DNA of 47,694 bases from Aequorivita sp. UBA3180 (GTDB lineage: Bacteria > Bacteroidota > Bacteroidia > Flavobacteriales > Flavobacteriaceae), in assembly GCA_002364215.1 (NCBI GenBank), contig DEXQ01000014.1:19630-67323 (forward strand), given 5' to 3'. The notes below the pieces were generated by a model, which saw only the letters and a program-made list of their open reading frames with translations, did not search any database and was not told where the DNA came from. The translations under genes and the position numbers were made by a program. Of the stretch, positions 16,163 to 25,485 are shown one piece after another (position 1 is the first letter of the stretch; every line of letters starts with the position of its first letter).

Positions 16163-17692
16163 ATGCAAAACAACGTCCTCATTTTAGATTTTGGTTCGCA
16201 GTACACCCAACTTATCGCTAGACGCGTGCGGGAACTGAACATTTACTGCGAAATTCACCCTTACCATCACATACCGGAAAGCCTTGACCCGTTTAAGGCC
16301 GTAATCCTTTCGGGCAGTCCGTTTTCCGTTCGCGCGGAAGATGCGCCCCACCCAGACCTTTCAAAAATTCGCGGTCATAAACCCCTTTTGGCGGTCTGTT
16401 ATGGCGCACAGTATTTGGCACATTTCAACGGTGGAAGCGTAGAACCTTCAAACATCCGTGAATACGGAAGGGCGAAACTTTCCATGATAAAATCGGGCGA
16501 GGATTTCTTTAAAGATATTCCGGAGAACACAAATGTTTGGATGAGCCATAGCGATACCATTGCGCAACTTCCCGAAAATGGGGTGCGTTTGGCGAGCACA
16601 GTTGATGTGCTAAACGCTGCTTATAGAATTGAAGGCGAGGAAACGTATGCAATCCAGTTTCACCCAGAAGTTTATCACACAACCCACGGTAAGCAATTGC
16701 TTGAAAATTTCCTTGTAAATATTGCCGAAGTGCCACAAACCTGGACACCCGCAGCTTTTGTGGAAACAACTGTTGAAACTTTAAAAGAACAAATTGGCGA
16801 CGGAAAGGTAGTACTTGGTTTAAGTGGCGGCGTAGATTCTACGGTTGCGGCAATTCTTTTGAACAAAGCCATCGGTAAAAACCTATTCTGTATTTTCGTA
16901 AATAACGGCTTGCTCCGAAAGAATGAATTTGAAAACGTGCTGCACCAATACAAAGATATGGGGCTTAACGTAAAAGGCGTGGATGCCTCGGAACGTTTTT
17001 TGGAAGCATTGAAAAACGAGAGCGACCCAGAGCGAAAACGAAAAGCCATCGGCAACGCGTTTATCGAAGTTTTTGATGACGAGGCGCATCAGTTGACTGG
17101 TGTGGATTGGTTGGCGCAGGGAACAATTTATCCCGATGTTATTGAAAGCGTTTCGGTAAATGGCCCCTCGGTTACCATAAAAAGTCATCACAACGTAGGT
17201 GGTTTGCCAGATTTTATGAAGCTGAAAGTAGTAGAACCTTTGCGCATGCTTTTTAAAGATGAAGTGCGACGCGTAGGGAAGGAAATGGGCATAGACCCCG
17301 AATTATTGGGAAGACACCCTTTCCCCGGACCAGGTTTGGCAATTCGAATTTTAGGAGATATTACGGCCGAAAAAGTTCGTATATTACAAGAGGTTGACGC
17401 AATCTTTATAAACGGCTTGAAAAAGTGGGAGCTTTACGATAAGGTGTGGCAGGCGGGCGCAATTTTGCTTCCAGTAAACAGCGTTGGCGTAATGGGAGAC
17501 GAACGTACTTACGAAAAAGTAGTTGCTCTAAGAGCCGTGGAATCCACCGATGGAATGACGGCCGATTGGGTAAATCTTCCGTATGAATTTTTGCAAGAAA
17601 CAAGCAACCATATAATAAACCGCGTTAAAGGCGTTAATAGAGTAGTCTACGACATCAGCTCAAAACCGCCCGCGACCATCGAGTGGGAATAA
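16163..17692 (+). CDS. guaA: Glutamine-hydrolysing GMP synthase
   Basis: A 509-residue cytoplasmic enzyme converting XMP to GMP with glutamine and ATP. An N-terminal class I glutamine amidotransferase carries nucleophile Cys79 ('LAVCYGAQYLAHF') and the His/Glu pair in 'IQFHPEVYHT'. The ATP-pyrophosphatase P-loop reads 'LGLSGGVDSTVAA'. The C-terminal dimerisation domain contains 'GRHPFPGPGLAIRILG' and ends 'YDISSKPPATIEWE', as expected. The ATG at 16163 gives the standard N-terminus 'MQNNVLILDFGSQYTQLIARRVRE'; a TTG two codons earlier overlaps the -7 box. It is followed after 18 bp by the LysM lipoprotein gene, probably on the same transcript. Confidence 0.97.
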   Translation: MQNNVLILDFGSQYTQLIARRVRELNIYCEIHPYHHIPESLDPFKAVILSGSPFSVRAEDAPHPDLSKIRGHKPLLAVCYGAQYLAHFNGGSVEPSNIREYGRAKLSMIKSGEDFFKDIPENTNVWMSHSDTIAQLPENGVRLASTVDVLNAAYRIEGEETYAIQFHPEVYHTTHGKQLLENFLVNIAEVPQTWTPAAFVETTVETLKEQIGDGKVVLGLSGGVDSTVAAILLNKAIGKNLFCIFVNNGLLRKNEFENVLHQYKDMGLNVKGVDASERFLEALKNESDPERKRKAIGNAFIEVFDDEAHQLTGVDWLAQGTIYPDVIESVSVNGPSVTIKSHHNVGGLPDFMKLKVVEPLRMLFKDEVRRVGKEMGIDPELLGRHPFPGPGLAIRILGDITAEKVRILQEVDAIFINGLKKWELYDKVWQAGAILLPVNSVGVMGDERTYEKVVALRAVESTDGMTADWVNLPYEFLQETSNHIINRVKGVNRVVYDISSKPPATIEWE

Positions 17693-17710
17693 CAAAATGA
17701 AACCGAGACT

Positions 17711-19645
17711 ATGTTTAGCAAATCTAAAAAAATGATTATCCCTATGTTGAAGTGTTTAATATACGTTTCGGTAACTTTTCTATTTATGGTTAGCTGTGGC
17801 TCTGCGGCCCAGCAACAGTACAAAAGTCACGCTGTAAAAAAAGGAGAAACGGTTTACAGCATTGCCAAGCAGTATAACATTTCCGAAGAAACCATTTACA
17901 ACCTCAACCCCGATTCCAGAAATGAATTGAAGGTTAACAGTGTGCTTATTATTCCCTCAAGCAGCGTGATAAGCTCGGGAACCAATAATAACAACTATCG
18001 CGACCACAGAGTGAAAAAGAAAGAGACACTCTACGGAATTGCACAACTTTATAACGTTAGTGTTGACGACATTAAAAAGTTGAACAAGGAATTATATTCC
18101 CGCGGCCTCAGAAAAGGGGAGCGATTGTTGATTCCCGCCACTTCCAATAATACTGGAAACACTAATACAAATACTGGAAACACTTTACCTGGAACCCAAA
18201 AATATACAGTTAAGGCGAAGGAGACCAAATTCGGTATTGCCAGAAAATTTGGTATTACCATTGCCGAACTTGAGGATTTGAATCCAGATTTGGTCGAAGG
18301 GCTTAAAGTGGGCACTACCATAATCGTCCCCGATAAAACAGTAATCGAAAATGCTGAAATTGACGAGGAGAATTTTCAGTATTACGAAGTGAAACCAAAA
18401 GAAGGCTTCTTTAGGCTAAAAGTAAAATTTGGACTTTCCGAAGAAGAAATCATAGCGCTTAATCCTTATGCAAAAGATGGATTGAAAGATGGTATGATTC
18501 TAAAATTACCAAAAGAAGAAACCTCAATTTCGCAGGAAGATATTTCGGTCATTGATCTTGAAAAAAGGATTGACAATAAAAAAATGAAAACGGTGGCGCT
18601 GATGCTTCCTTTCCGATTAATGCGTAATGTTAATGACTCTGCCAGCAATGACCAAGATTTATTAAAAAGAGATCCAACCCTTCGAGTGGCTTTGGATTTT
18701 TACAGTGGCGCATTGATGGCAGCAGAATTCGCAAAGGATAATGGCATTTCCGTTACCTTAAATGTATATGACACCGAAAAGAGCGATAGTAAAGTGGCTT
18801 CCATAATTTCAAGAAATGAATTCACAAACGTAGATGCCGTAATTGGCCCACTTCTTCAAAAAAATGTAGAAAAGGCTTCAGATATGCTGAAAGATGAAAA
18901 GATTCCGGTTTTTTCACCTTTGAGCAACAGGGAAATGGCAATGAATGAAAATCTTTTTCAGACCCTACCTACAGATGCCGTGCTTCAAAAAACAATGATT
19001 CGTTATCTAAAGGAGCACAGTGCAGGGAAAAATATCATCATTATTTCAGATAGCAAAAGAGTGAAGCAAAAGGAAATGATCCAAACAGCTATTCCAACGG
19101 CAAAAACGGTATCACCCAGAGGTGGCGGATACATTCAAGCAAGTGACATAGCAACGGTAGCTTCCGAGGGGATGGAAAATTGGGTAATTCTAGAATCTGA
19201 AAACCCGGTATTGGTAAGTAGTGCAGTAAATGTGCTTTCCGCAATGCCCAATAATTACAAAATGCGCTTATTCACTTTACACAAAAACGATGCATATGAA
19301 TGGCACGAGGTTTCCAGTATGCGACTGGCAAAGCTGAACTTCACTTTTCCTTCCGTAAACAAGAATATTAATGAAGAAGACCGCAGTCCTTTTTTAATAA
19401 GTTACAAAAATAAGTACGGCGTGCTTCCCAACAGGTATGCCATCCGGGGTTTTGATGTAACCTATGATGTACTGCTACGATTGGCTGCTGAAAAGGATAT
19501 TTATGACGCCATTATGCCCGAAAGCGAAACGGTATATATTGAAAATAAATTTCGATATGAAAAATCGAAAACCGAAGGCTATTGCAATGAAGCGGCATAT
19601 ATCTTAAAGTATAATGACGACCTTAAATTTGAAGTAGTAGAATGA
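17711..19645 (+). CDS. LysM lipoprotein with type 1 periplasmic-binding-protein fold
   Basis: A 644-residue envelope protein. The N-terminus has a hydrophobic segment ending 'LFMVSCGS', a probable lipoprotein signal with Cys about 29. Four LysM peptidoglycan-binding modules follow at about 37-80, 97-141, 166-206 and 220-262 ('KKGETVYSIAKQYNISEETIYNLNP' is the clearest). The C-terminal 350 residues ('KTVALMLPFRLMRN' onward, with 'FYSGALMAAEFAKDNG' and 'DAVIGPLLQKNVEKASDML') resemble the ABC-type substrate-binding fold also found in LpoA-like regulators. It would sit on peptidoglycan, perhaps sensing or regulating wall synthesis; this is inference. It lies 18 bp after guaA and overlaps the OsmC gene by 4 bp. 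Confidence 0.8.
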   Translation: MFSKSKKMIIPMLKCLIYVSVTFLFMVSCGSAAQQQYKSHAVKKGETVYSIAKQYNISEETIYNLNPDSRNELKVNSVLIIPSSSVISSGTNNNNYRDHRVKKKETLYGIAQLYNVSVDDIKKLNKELYSRGLRKGERLLIPATSNNTGNTNTNTGNTLPGTQKYTVKAKETKFGIARKFGITIAELEDLNPDLVEGLKVGTTIIVPDKTVIENAEIDEENFQYYEVKPKEGFFRLKVKFGLSEEEIIALNPYAKDGLKDGMILKLPKEETSISQEDISVIDLEKRIDNKKMKTVALMLPFRLMRNVNDSASNDQDLLKRDPTLRVALDFYSGALMAAEFAKDNGISVTLNVYDTEKSDSKVASIISRNEFTNVDAVIGPLLQKNVEKASDMLKDEKIPVFSPLSNREMAMNENLFQTLPTDAVLQKTMIRYLKEHSAGKNIIIISDSKRVKQKEMIQTAIPTAKTVSPRGGGYIQASDIATVASEGMENWVILESENPVLVSSAVNVLSAMPNNYKMRLFTLHKNDAYEWHEVSSMRLAKLNFTFPSVNKNINEEDRSPFLISYKNKYGVLPNRYAIRGFDVTYDVLLRLAAEKDIYDAIMPESETVYIENKFRYEKSKTEGYCNEAAYILKYNDDLKFEVVE

Positions 19646-20046
19646 GCACCGCCAAAGTAACATATTTGGGAAATCTTCGTACAGAGAACGAACACCTTAA
19701 ATCTGGGAACAAATTCATTACCGATGCCCCAACAGATAATAATGGAAAAGGGGAAGCATTTTCGCCTACCGATACTGTGGCAACCGGACTTGCAAATTGC
19801 ATGATTACAGTTATGGGCATCAAGGCCCGCGATATGCAAGTGAATATGGACGGAACCACAGCAATGATAACCAAAATTATGGCAGCAGATCCACGCCGCA
19901 TTTCTAGAATTGAAGTGATATTAAATTTTCCTGCAGGAATAGATAATAAGTCTCGAAAAATCCTTGAAAACACAGGAAGAACCTGCCCAGTGCTTTACAG
20001 CCTTCATCCGGAGATTGAAAAAATAATCACCTTTAATTGGGGATAA
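19642..20046 (+). CDS. OsmC-family protein
   Basis: A 134-residue cytoplasmic protein of the OsmC/Ohr family, thiol-dependent reducers of organic peroxides. The two family cysteines are visible: Cys53 in 'TGLANCMITVMGIKAR' and Cys115 in 'NTGRTCPVLYSLHPEIE'. Length matches (130-145). The ATG overlaps the preceding stop as ATGA, so it is translationally coupled to the LysM gene. It could support redox defence alongside bacillithiol, but the substrate is unknown. Confidence 0.87.
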   Translation: MSTAKVTYLGNLRTENEHLKSGNKFITDAPTDNNGKGEAFSPTDTVATGLANCMITVMGIKARDMQVNMDGTTAMITKIMAADPRRISRIEVILNFPAGIDNKSRKILENTGRTCPVLYSLHPEIEKIITFNWG

Positions 20047-20107
20047 AAAAGTGAGCCGTTTTCAGTTGCAGTTGGCAGTTAGTTAGTACAATCAAAAAAA
20101 TAGGTAC

Positions 20108-20115
20108 TATTTTTG
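20108..20115 (+). promoter_or_regulatory. -7 box for the DUF922 gene
   Basis: TATTTTTG lies 13 bp before the ATG, with TTAG about 21 bp upstream in place of TTTG. The preceding spacer (20061-20086) holds a weak 6-7-bp CAGTTG-type repeat. Confidence 0.35.
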
Positions 20116-20128
20116 ATTTCAATTTTAT

Positions 20129-20659
20129 ATGAAACTACTTTTCGCTTTTCTATTTTCTTTTTTCCTCTTTCCGCAACACAATTCTGAAAAGATTTTTTGG
20201 AACGAAAATCAAAAATTATCTTGGGAAGATTTTCGAGGAAAACCAGTACCCAGTGCAAGTTTTGTAGCTAGTACCAATACGGGTATCAGTTTTCAATATT
20301 CATACTCCATAAAAAATGGTGATATAAATGTGGAATATTCCGTTGAGAGTTTTTTTAATCCGGAAGGTTCGTGGTACATACCACAAAGAGTGAATGCCCA
20401 TATTTTAAGGCACGAACAGGCTCATTTTGATATTTCGGAATTGCACGCGCGTATGCTTCGGAAAAACCTTTACGGAAAAAAATTCTCAAAAAGAATAAAA
20501 TCTGAAATAGAAAGTATCTATCAAGAAATAGAACAGAAAAGACGGGCAATGCAGACGAAATTTGATGCTGAAAGCGACCATTCCCGAAACCAAGAAAAAG
20601 AAGCTTTTTGGCAGCAATATATTTCACAGCAACTATCCGAATATGAATCTTGGAAGTAA
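20129..20659 (+). CDS. DUF922 family protein with HExxH motif
   Basis: A 176-residue precursor with a probable signal peptide ('MKLLFAFLFSFFLFPQHN'). The mature part begins 'IFWNENQKLSWEDFRGKPVPSASFVASTNTGI', typical of DUF922. It carries HEQAH (residues 95-99), an HExxH zinc-binding pattern, followed by 'FDISELHARMLRK', which the family keeps and which supports a predicted zinc-protease fold. The C-terminus is helical and charged. Substrate and activity are unproven. It overlaps the next small gene by 17 bp. Confidence 0.8.
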   Translation: MKLLFAFLFSFFLFPQHNSEKIFWNENQKLSWEDFRGKPVPSASFVASTNTGISFQYSYSIKNGDINVEYSVESFFNPEGSWYIPQRVNAHILRHEQAHFDISELHARMLRKNLYGKKFSKRIKSEIESIYQEIEQKRRAMQTKFDAESDHSRNQEKEAFWQQYISQQLSEYESWK

Positions 20660-20873
20660 ACCCAATCCAAACCACTTGGTGGAATTGGCAAACTACAAAA
20701 TGCCCTTCGGAAAGTATGAAGGTTATTATTTAGCAAATATTCCTGAATATTATTTTGTGTGGTTCAAACAAAAAGGCTTTCCCGAAGGAAAACTGGGCAG
20801 AATGATGGCTGAAATGTACGAGCTTAAATTGAACGGTTTGGAAGGATTGGTTCAAAAGCTCATAAAAAACTAG
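20643..20873 (+). CDS. DUF3820 family small protein
   Basis: A 76-residue protein whose core 'KMPFGKYEGYYLANIPEYYFVWFKQKGFPEGKLGRMMAEMYELKLNGLEGLV' matches DUF3820, a small family sometimes labelled a quorum-sensing-regulated virulence factor without firm evidence in this group. The ATG at 20643 begins 'MNLGSKPNPNHLVELANYKMPFG'; it lies 17 bp inside the DUF922 gene in another frame, which implies coupled translation. Upstream in-frame codons to 20562 would lie deep in DUF922 and are rejected. Confidence 0.8.
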   Translation: MNLGSKPNPNHLVELANYKMPFGKYEGYYLANIPEYYFVWFKQKGFPEGKLGRMMAEMYELKLNGLEGLVQKLIKN

Positions 20874-21003
20874 CGGTTGGCAATAGCCTTAGATACTGAA
20901 CTTTTACAAAGTTTGATACTTTGTCCTAGTTCCACGAGCTACCCTTTTGATATTTGGCATTTGTTTTTTAGAATTTCCCCCTTTCCTTTCCATAATAAAA
21001 ATG

Positions 21004-21011
21004 TACCTTTG
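21004..21011 (+). promoter_or_regulatory. -7 box for pyrG
   Basis: TACCTTTG matches TAnnTTTG, with TTTC (20982-20985) 18 bp upstream. It is 32 bp before the pyrG ATG. Confidence 0.5.
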
Positions 21012-21043
21012 CATCCCGTATAGTTATTTCAGCAAAGGTATTC

Positions 21044-22663
21044 ATGAGCACTACAAAATACATCTTCGTTACGGGCGGGGTTTCATCATCTTTAGGAAAA
21101 GGAATTATCGCAGCTTCGCTGGCTAAGTTGCTACAGGCCAGAGGCTACCGAGTTACCATTCAAAAGTTAGATCCATATATTAACGTGGATCCGGGAACGC
21201 TGAATCCTTACGAGCATGGCGAGTGTTACGTAACCGATGATGGCGCCGAAACTGATCTTGATTTGGGTCACTATGAGCGTTTTTTGAATGTAAATACTTC
21301 ACAGGCAAATAACGTTACCACAGGCCGTATTTATCAAAGCGTAATTGAAAAGGAACGCCGTGGCGAATTTTTAGGAAAAACCGTACAGGTTATTCCGCAC
21401 ATTACCAACGAAATTAAGGAGCGTGTACAGTTGCTTGGAAACACAGGCGAGTACGATATAATCATTACCGAAATTGGCGGTACCGTGGGCGATATTGAAT
21501 CATTGCCTTACATTGAGGCCGTGCGGCAGATGAAGTGGGAAATGGGCGATGACAATGCGCTTGTTATTCACTTAACACTTGTACCCTACCTTTCCGCAGC
21601 TGGTGAATTGAAAACCAAACCTACGCAACACTCCGTAAAAACTTTGATGGAAAGCGGAATACGTGCAGATATTTTGGTTTGTAGAACCGAACACGAGCTG
21701 TCGGACGATTTGCGAAGAAAGCTTGCACTTTTCTGTAATGTAAAAGAAGAAGCGGTTATACAATCCATCGATGCTTCTACTATTTATGATGTGCCAAATA
21801 TGATGCTTGAGGAAGGTTTGGACACCGTAACACTACAGAAGTTAAATTTGAAAAATTCCAAAAAACCTGATTTAAAACAATGGAATAAATTTCTGCAAAG
21901 ACACAAAAATCCAAAGGGCGAGGTTCACATTGGTCTCATTGGAAAATATGTAGAATTACAGGATAGCTACAAATCAATTTTGGAGGCTTTTATCCACGCA
22001 GGTGCTGAAAATGAAGTAAAAGTAAAGGTGGAATACATCCATTCTGAGCATATAAATGCAAAAACCATTGGCAAGAAACTTTCCAAGCTGGATGGAATTT
22101 TAGTCGCGCCCGGCTTTGGAGAACGCGGGGTTGAGGGAAAAGTTGCAGCTGTGAAATACGCCCGTGAAAACAATCTTCCCTTTTTGGGTATCTGTTTGGG
22201 AATGCAAATGGCCGTTATTGAATTTGCCCGAAACGTGCTAAAACTGAAAGATGCAAACAGTACTGAAATGGATTCGCAAACCAAGAATCCGGTAATAAGT
22301 ATTATGGAAGATCAGAAAAACATTACCAACATGGGTGGCACGATGCGTTTGGGAGCTTGGAAATGCGATCTGAAAAAAGGAAGCATCGTCAGCAAGGTCT
22401 ACAAATCAAAAACGATTGAGGAACGCCACCGCCACAGATATGAATTCAATAATAAATACCGTGAACAGTTTGAAACAGCTGGCCTAGTTCCTACTGGAAT
22501 AAATCCTGACACTGGCTTGGTTGAAATAGTAGAAATACCGGAGCATCCCTGGTTTGTTGGTGTGCAATATCACCCGGAATACAAAAGCACGGTTGCCAAT
22601 CCGCATCCACTTTTTGTGGCTTTTGTACAGGCAGTTCACCAACACGCCTCAAAAAAGAAATAG
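21044..22663 (+). CDS. pyrG: CTP synthase
   Basis: A 539-residue cytoplasmic enzyme making CTP from UTP with glutamine and ATP. The N-terminal synthase domain begins 'KYIFVTGGVSSSLGKGIIAASLAKLLQARGYRVTIQKLDPYINVDPGTLNPYEHGE', a near-invariant signature. The C-terminal glutaminase has nucleophile Cys384 in 'LPFLGICLGMQMAVIEFARN' and the His/Glu pair in 'VGVQYHPEYKS'. Length matches (535-550). It is followed 99 bp later by yidC. This is the second nucleotide amidotransferase of the window after guaA. Confidence 0.97.
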   Translation: MSTTKYIFVTGGVSSSLGKGIIAASLAKLLQARGYRVTIQKLDPYINVDPGTLNPYEHGECYVTDDGAETDLDLGHYERFLNVNTSQANNVTTGRIYQSVIEKERRGEFLGKTVQVIPHITNEIKERVQLLGNTGEYDIIITEIGGTVGDIESLPYIEAVRQMKWEMGDDNALVIHLTLVPYLSAAGELKTKPTQHSVKTLMESGIRADILVCRTEHELSDDLRRKLALFCNVKEEAVIQSIDASTIYDVPNMMLEEGLDTVTLQKLNLKNSKKPDLKQWNKFLQRHKNPKGEVHIGLIGKYVELQDSYKSILEAFIHAGAENEVKVKVEYIHSEHINAKTIGKKLSKLDGILVAPGFGERGVEGKVAAVKYARENNLPFLGICLGMQMAVIEFARNVLKLKDANSTEMDSQTKNPVISIMEDQKNITNMGGTMRLGAWKCDLKKGSIVSKVYKSKTIEERHRHRYEFNNKYREQFETAGLVPTGINPDTGLVEIVEIPEHPWFVGVQYHPEYKSTVANPHPLFVAFVQAVHQHASKKK

Positions 22664-22762
22664 GACAATTTGACGCAATAAAATAAAAGGCGGGGTTATT
22701 GCCCTGCAACATACAATTAACGAAAATACACTTTTGGATTATTTCAAAAGAAGAAATAAAAT

Positions 22763-24643
22763 ATGGAACAAAAAAAATTCGACTTTAACTCCCTTATAGG
22801 CTTTTTATTAATTGGCGGTATCCTAATTTGGATGTTGTATCTAAACAAACCTACCGAAGAAGAACTTCAAGCAGAAAAAGCCAAAACCGAAGCCGCTGCC
22901 AAACAAGAAGCGGAAGCTGCAAAAACCACAGAGGAAGTTACCCTTGCTCAAGCCACAACAGATTCAATGAGTATAAAGGGAGACTCTCTGGCTTTTGAAC
23001 AGTTAAAAAACAAGCTGGGCTCTTTTGCATATTCCGAAACACTTCCTTCTGCAACTGAAGGTACAACCGTTTTGGAGAATGATGTGCTTTATTTGGAAGT
23101 GAGTAATAAAGGAGGTTACATAACCGAAGCACTTCTCAAGAATTTCACCAAGTATGATTCCGTTCCTATTTATCTTATAAAAGATGGAACTGCTTCCTTA
23201 AATCTTCAGTTTAGTTCTGAAAATCGAACTCTAAACTCACAAGACCTTTATTTTGAACCTACTCTAAACAAAAATGGCGAAGACCAAGTGCTTTCCATGA
23301 AGCTTAAAACTTCAGAAAACGGTTTTATTGAATACCGCTACACCTTACATCCGGGTGAATATATGATGGATTTCAGCATCAATAGCCAAGGATTGGACGG
23401 AATTATCAATACTTCCCAACCTATGTATTTGGATTGGCAGTTGAAAGGTTATCGCCACGCCAAAAGCATTTCATACGAAAACCGCTACTCGCGCTTGACC
23501 TATGAATATGATGACGAAAAACATTCAAAACTTTCTCCTTCGGGCGAAGATGATGAATTAGAGAAGGACGTTACCTGGATGAACTTCCGCCAGCATTTCT
23601 TCAGTTCTATGTTACTTACCGATACTCCATTTAAGGAAGTGAAATTGACTTCGGTTGATTTGGTGAAAGATGAAGAAGTGGACACCACCTTCACCAAACA
23701 ATACGGTGCAAAGATGCTTTTGGAGCCCAAAAATGGCGCCTTGTCTTATGACATGAATATGTACTACGGTCCCTCAGACTATCAAATTTTCAAAAAATAC
23801 GGCCGTAATCTGGATGAAGCCATGCCATTGGGCTGGGGTATTTTTGGGGTGATAAATAAGTACATCATTATACCATTGTTCGGCTTTTTGAGTGATTTCC
23901 TTCCTGCGGGAATTGCTATTATTGTTTTAACAATTCTTATAAAGCTTATGCTTTCGCCAGTTCAGTACAAACAGTATTTGGCACAGGCAAAAATGAAGGT
24001 TTTGAAACCAGAGCTCGACGAAATCAAAGAAAAATACAAAGGCAACAGTTTAAAAATACAACAGGAAACCATGAAGGTACAAAACTCTGCCGGCGCCAGC
24101 CCGCTAAAGGGTTGTTTGCCTGCATTGCTGCAAATTCCGGTGTTTTATGCGCTATTTACATTTTTCCCCTCGGCTTTTGATTTGCGGCAGAAAAGTTTCC
24201 TTTGGGCAGATGACCTTTCCAGCTATGATACCATTGCAGAATTGCCGTTTCACATTCCATTTTATGGAGATCACGTGAGCCTCTTCCCTATTTTGGCTTC
24301 CATTGCCATCTTTGTTTATATGATGATGACCATGGGTGCAAACATGCAACAGCAACAACAGCCGGGAATGCCGAATATGAAATTCCTGATGTATCTTTCG
24401 CCACTGTTTATGTTGGTGTTCTTCAACAACTACGCGAGTGGACTTTCACTTTATTACTTTGTTTCAAACTTGATTACAATTGGTATTATGCTCGTGATCA
24501 AAAACTTCATTATTGATGAAGACAAAGTACATGCAAAAATTCAGGTGAAAAAGGCCACGCCAAAGAAACAAAACAAGTTTCAGCGCAAAATGGCCGAGAT
24601 GATGGAACAGGCCGAGCAACAGAAAAAAGCAGGAAAACGTTAG
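22763..24643 (+). CDS. yidC: Membrane protein insertase YidC
   Basis: A 626-residue inner-membrane insertase that works with or without SecYEG. The N-terminus has one transmembrane helix ('FNSLIGFLLIGGILIWMLYL') and an alanine/glutamate-rich linker. A large periplasmic beta-domain follows (about 90-350), then the conserved C-terminal core of transmembrane segments, with 'GIAIIVLTILIKLMLSPVQYKQYLAQAKMKVLKPELDEIKEKYKGN' and 'KGCLPALLQIPVFYALFTFFPSAFDLRQKSFLWADDLS'. A glutamine run precedes 'PGMPNMKFLMYLSPLFMLVFFNNYASGLSLYYFVSNL'. The basic tail may bind ribosomes. Size fits Bacteroidota YidC. Confidence 0.97.
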   Translation: MEQKKFDFNSLIGFLLIGGILIWMLYLNKPTEEELQAEKAKTEAAAKQEAEAAKTTEEVTLAQATTDSMSIKGDSLAFEQLKNKLGSFAYSETLPSATEGTTVLENDVLYLEVSNKGGYITEALLKNFTKYDSVPIYLIKDGTASLNLQFSSENRTLNSQDLYFEPTLNKNGEDQVLSMKLKTSENGFIEYRYTLHPGEYMMDFSINSQGLDGIINTSQPMYLDWQLKGYRHAKSISYENRYSRLTYEYDDEKHSKLSPSGEDDELEKDVTWMNFRQHFFSSMLLTDTPFKEVKLTSVDLVKDEEVDTTFTKQYGAKMLLEPKNGALSYDMNMYYGPSDYQIFKKYGRNLDEAMPLGWGIFGVINKYIIIPLFGFLSDFLPAGIAIIVLTILIKLMLSPVQYKQYLAQAKMKVLKPELDEIKEKYKGNSLKIQQETMKVQNSAGASPLKGCLPALLQIPVFYALFTFFPSAFDLRQKSFLWADDLSSYDTIAELPFHIPFYGDHVSLFPILASIAIFVYMMMTMGANMQQQQQPGMPNMKFLMYLSPLFMLVFFNNYASGLSLYYFVSNLITIGIMLVIKNFIIDEDKVHAKIQVKKATPKKQNKFQRKMAEMMEQAEQQKKAGKR

Positions 24644-24717
24644 GTTTTTCTTTAGATTTAAAACATTTTAAGAAATAGATTTTAGATTTAAACGTTTGCT
24701 TATTAAGTAAATGAACA

Positions 24718-25407
24718 ATGAAAAAAACTGCTTTAATTTTCTTCTTCGGAATAATGCTGTGCTCTCCTTTTGCTTTTTCACAAAGTGAAATTAACCAAAT
24801 GGATGCGCAGGGAAAACGTCACGGGGTTTGGAAAAAAACCTTTGAAGGAACTGATCAGCTGCGCTATGAAGGCACCTTTGACCATGGAAAGGAAGTGGGA
24901 GAATTCAAATTTTACTGTGAAGATTGCAAAAACCAGCCAATGGTCATCAAAAATTTCACAGGAAAAGATAATATTGCCCATGTGAAATACTTCACCGTAA
25001 AAGGAAAATTGGTGAGTGAGGGAAAAATGTTGAACAAAAACCGCATAGGCGAATGGATTTATTACCACGAAAAGTCTGAAAATGTAATGACCCGAGAGCA
25101 ATACGTAAACGGCAAACTTGACGGAAAGGTGATTACCTACTACCCCAACGGAAAAACCACCCAGGAAACCACTTATAAAAATGCGATAAAGGAAGGTGAA
25201 GACAATTATTACTCGCCCGAAGGAGTTTTGTTGAAAAAACTGCTTTATAAAGAAAACGAATTACACGGACCAGCTTTGTACTATGATGCCTATGGCAATG
25301 TAATAATTGAAGGTTTTTATAAAGAAGGAAAAAAACACGGCCTTTGGAAATACTATAAAAATGGCAAGGTAGTTTTGGAAGAAACATATCCTAAAAAAGA
25401 TAAATAA
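24718..25407 (+). CDS. Secreted YwqK/MORN-like repeat protein
   Basis: A 229-residue precursor with signal peptide 'MKKTALIFFFGIMLCSPFAFSQ'. The mature part is a run of roughly 20-25-residue repeats of the form G-x-W/E-x-x-Y-x-x-N-G-K ('NRIGEWIYYHEK', 'GKVITYYPNGKTTQETTYKN', 'KHGLWKYYKNGKVVLEE'). These match the MORN-like repeats of proteins labelled 'toxin-antitoxin system YwqK family antitoxin'. That label is not supported here: no toxin gene is adjacent, and a secreted repeat protein is not a typical antitoxin. Its role is unknown. Confidence 0.8.
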   Translation: MKKTALIFFFGIMLCSPFAFSQSEINQMDAQGKRHGVWKKTFEGTDQLRYEGTFDHGKEVGEFKFYCEDCKNQPMVIKNFTGKDNIAHVKYFTVKGKLVSEGKMLNKNRIGEWIYYHEKSENVMTREQYVNGKLDGKVITYYPNGKTTQETTYKNAIKEGEDNYYSPEGVLLKKLLYKENELHGPALYYDAYGNVIIEGFYKEGKKHGLWKYYKNGKVVLEETYPKKDK

Positions 25408-25463
25408 GCCTTTTCGGGTAAGTTGGCAAACAATCTCCCGACAGTTATACTTACAAAGTCTTT

Positions 25464-25471
25464 TACCTTTG
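25464..25471 (+). promoter_or_regulatory. -7 box for mnmA
   Basis: TACCTTTG matches TAnnTTTG and lies 14 bp before the chosen mnmA ATG. It falls inside the longer open frame that starts at 25423, which supports the shorter protein. Confidence 0.45.
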
Positions 25472-25485
25472 TACACAAAATATTT

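Noticed and set aside
24718..25407. Toxin-antitoxin system suggested by the YwqK family name
   Set aside because: The protein has a signal peptide and MORN-like repeats, and no toxin gene is next to it.
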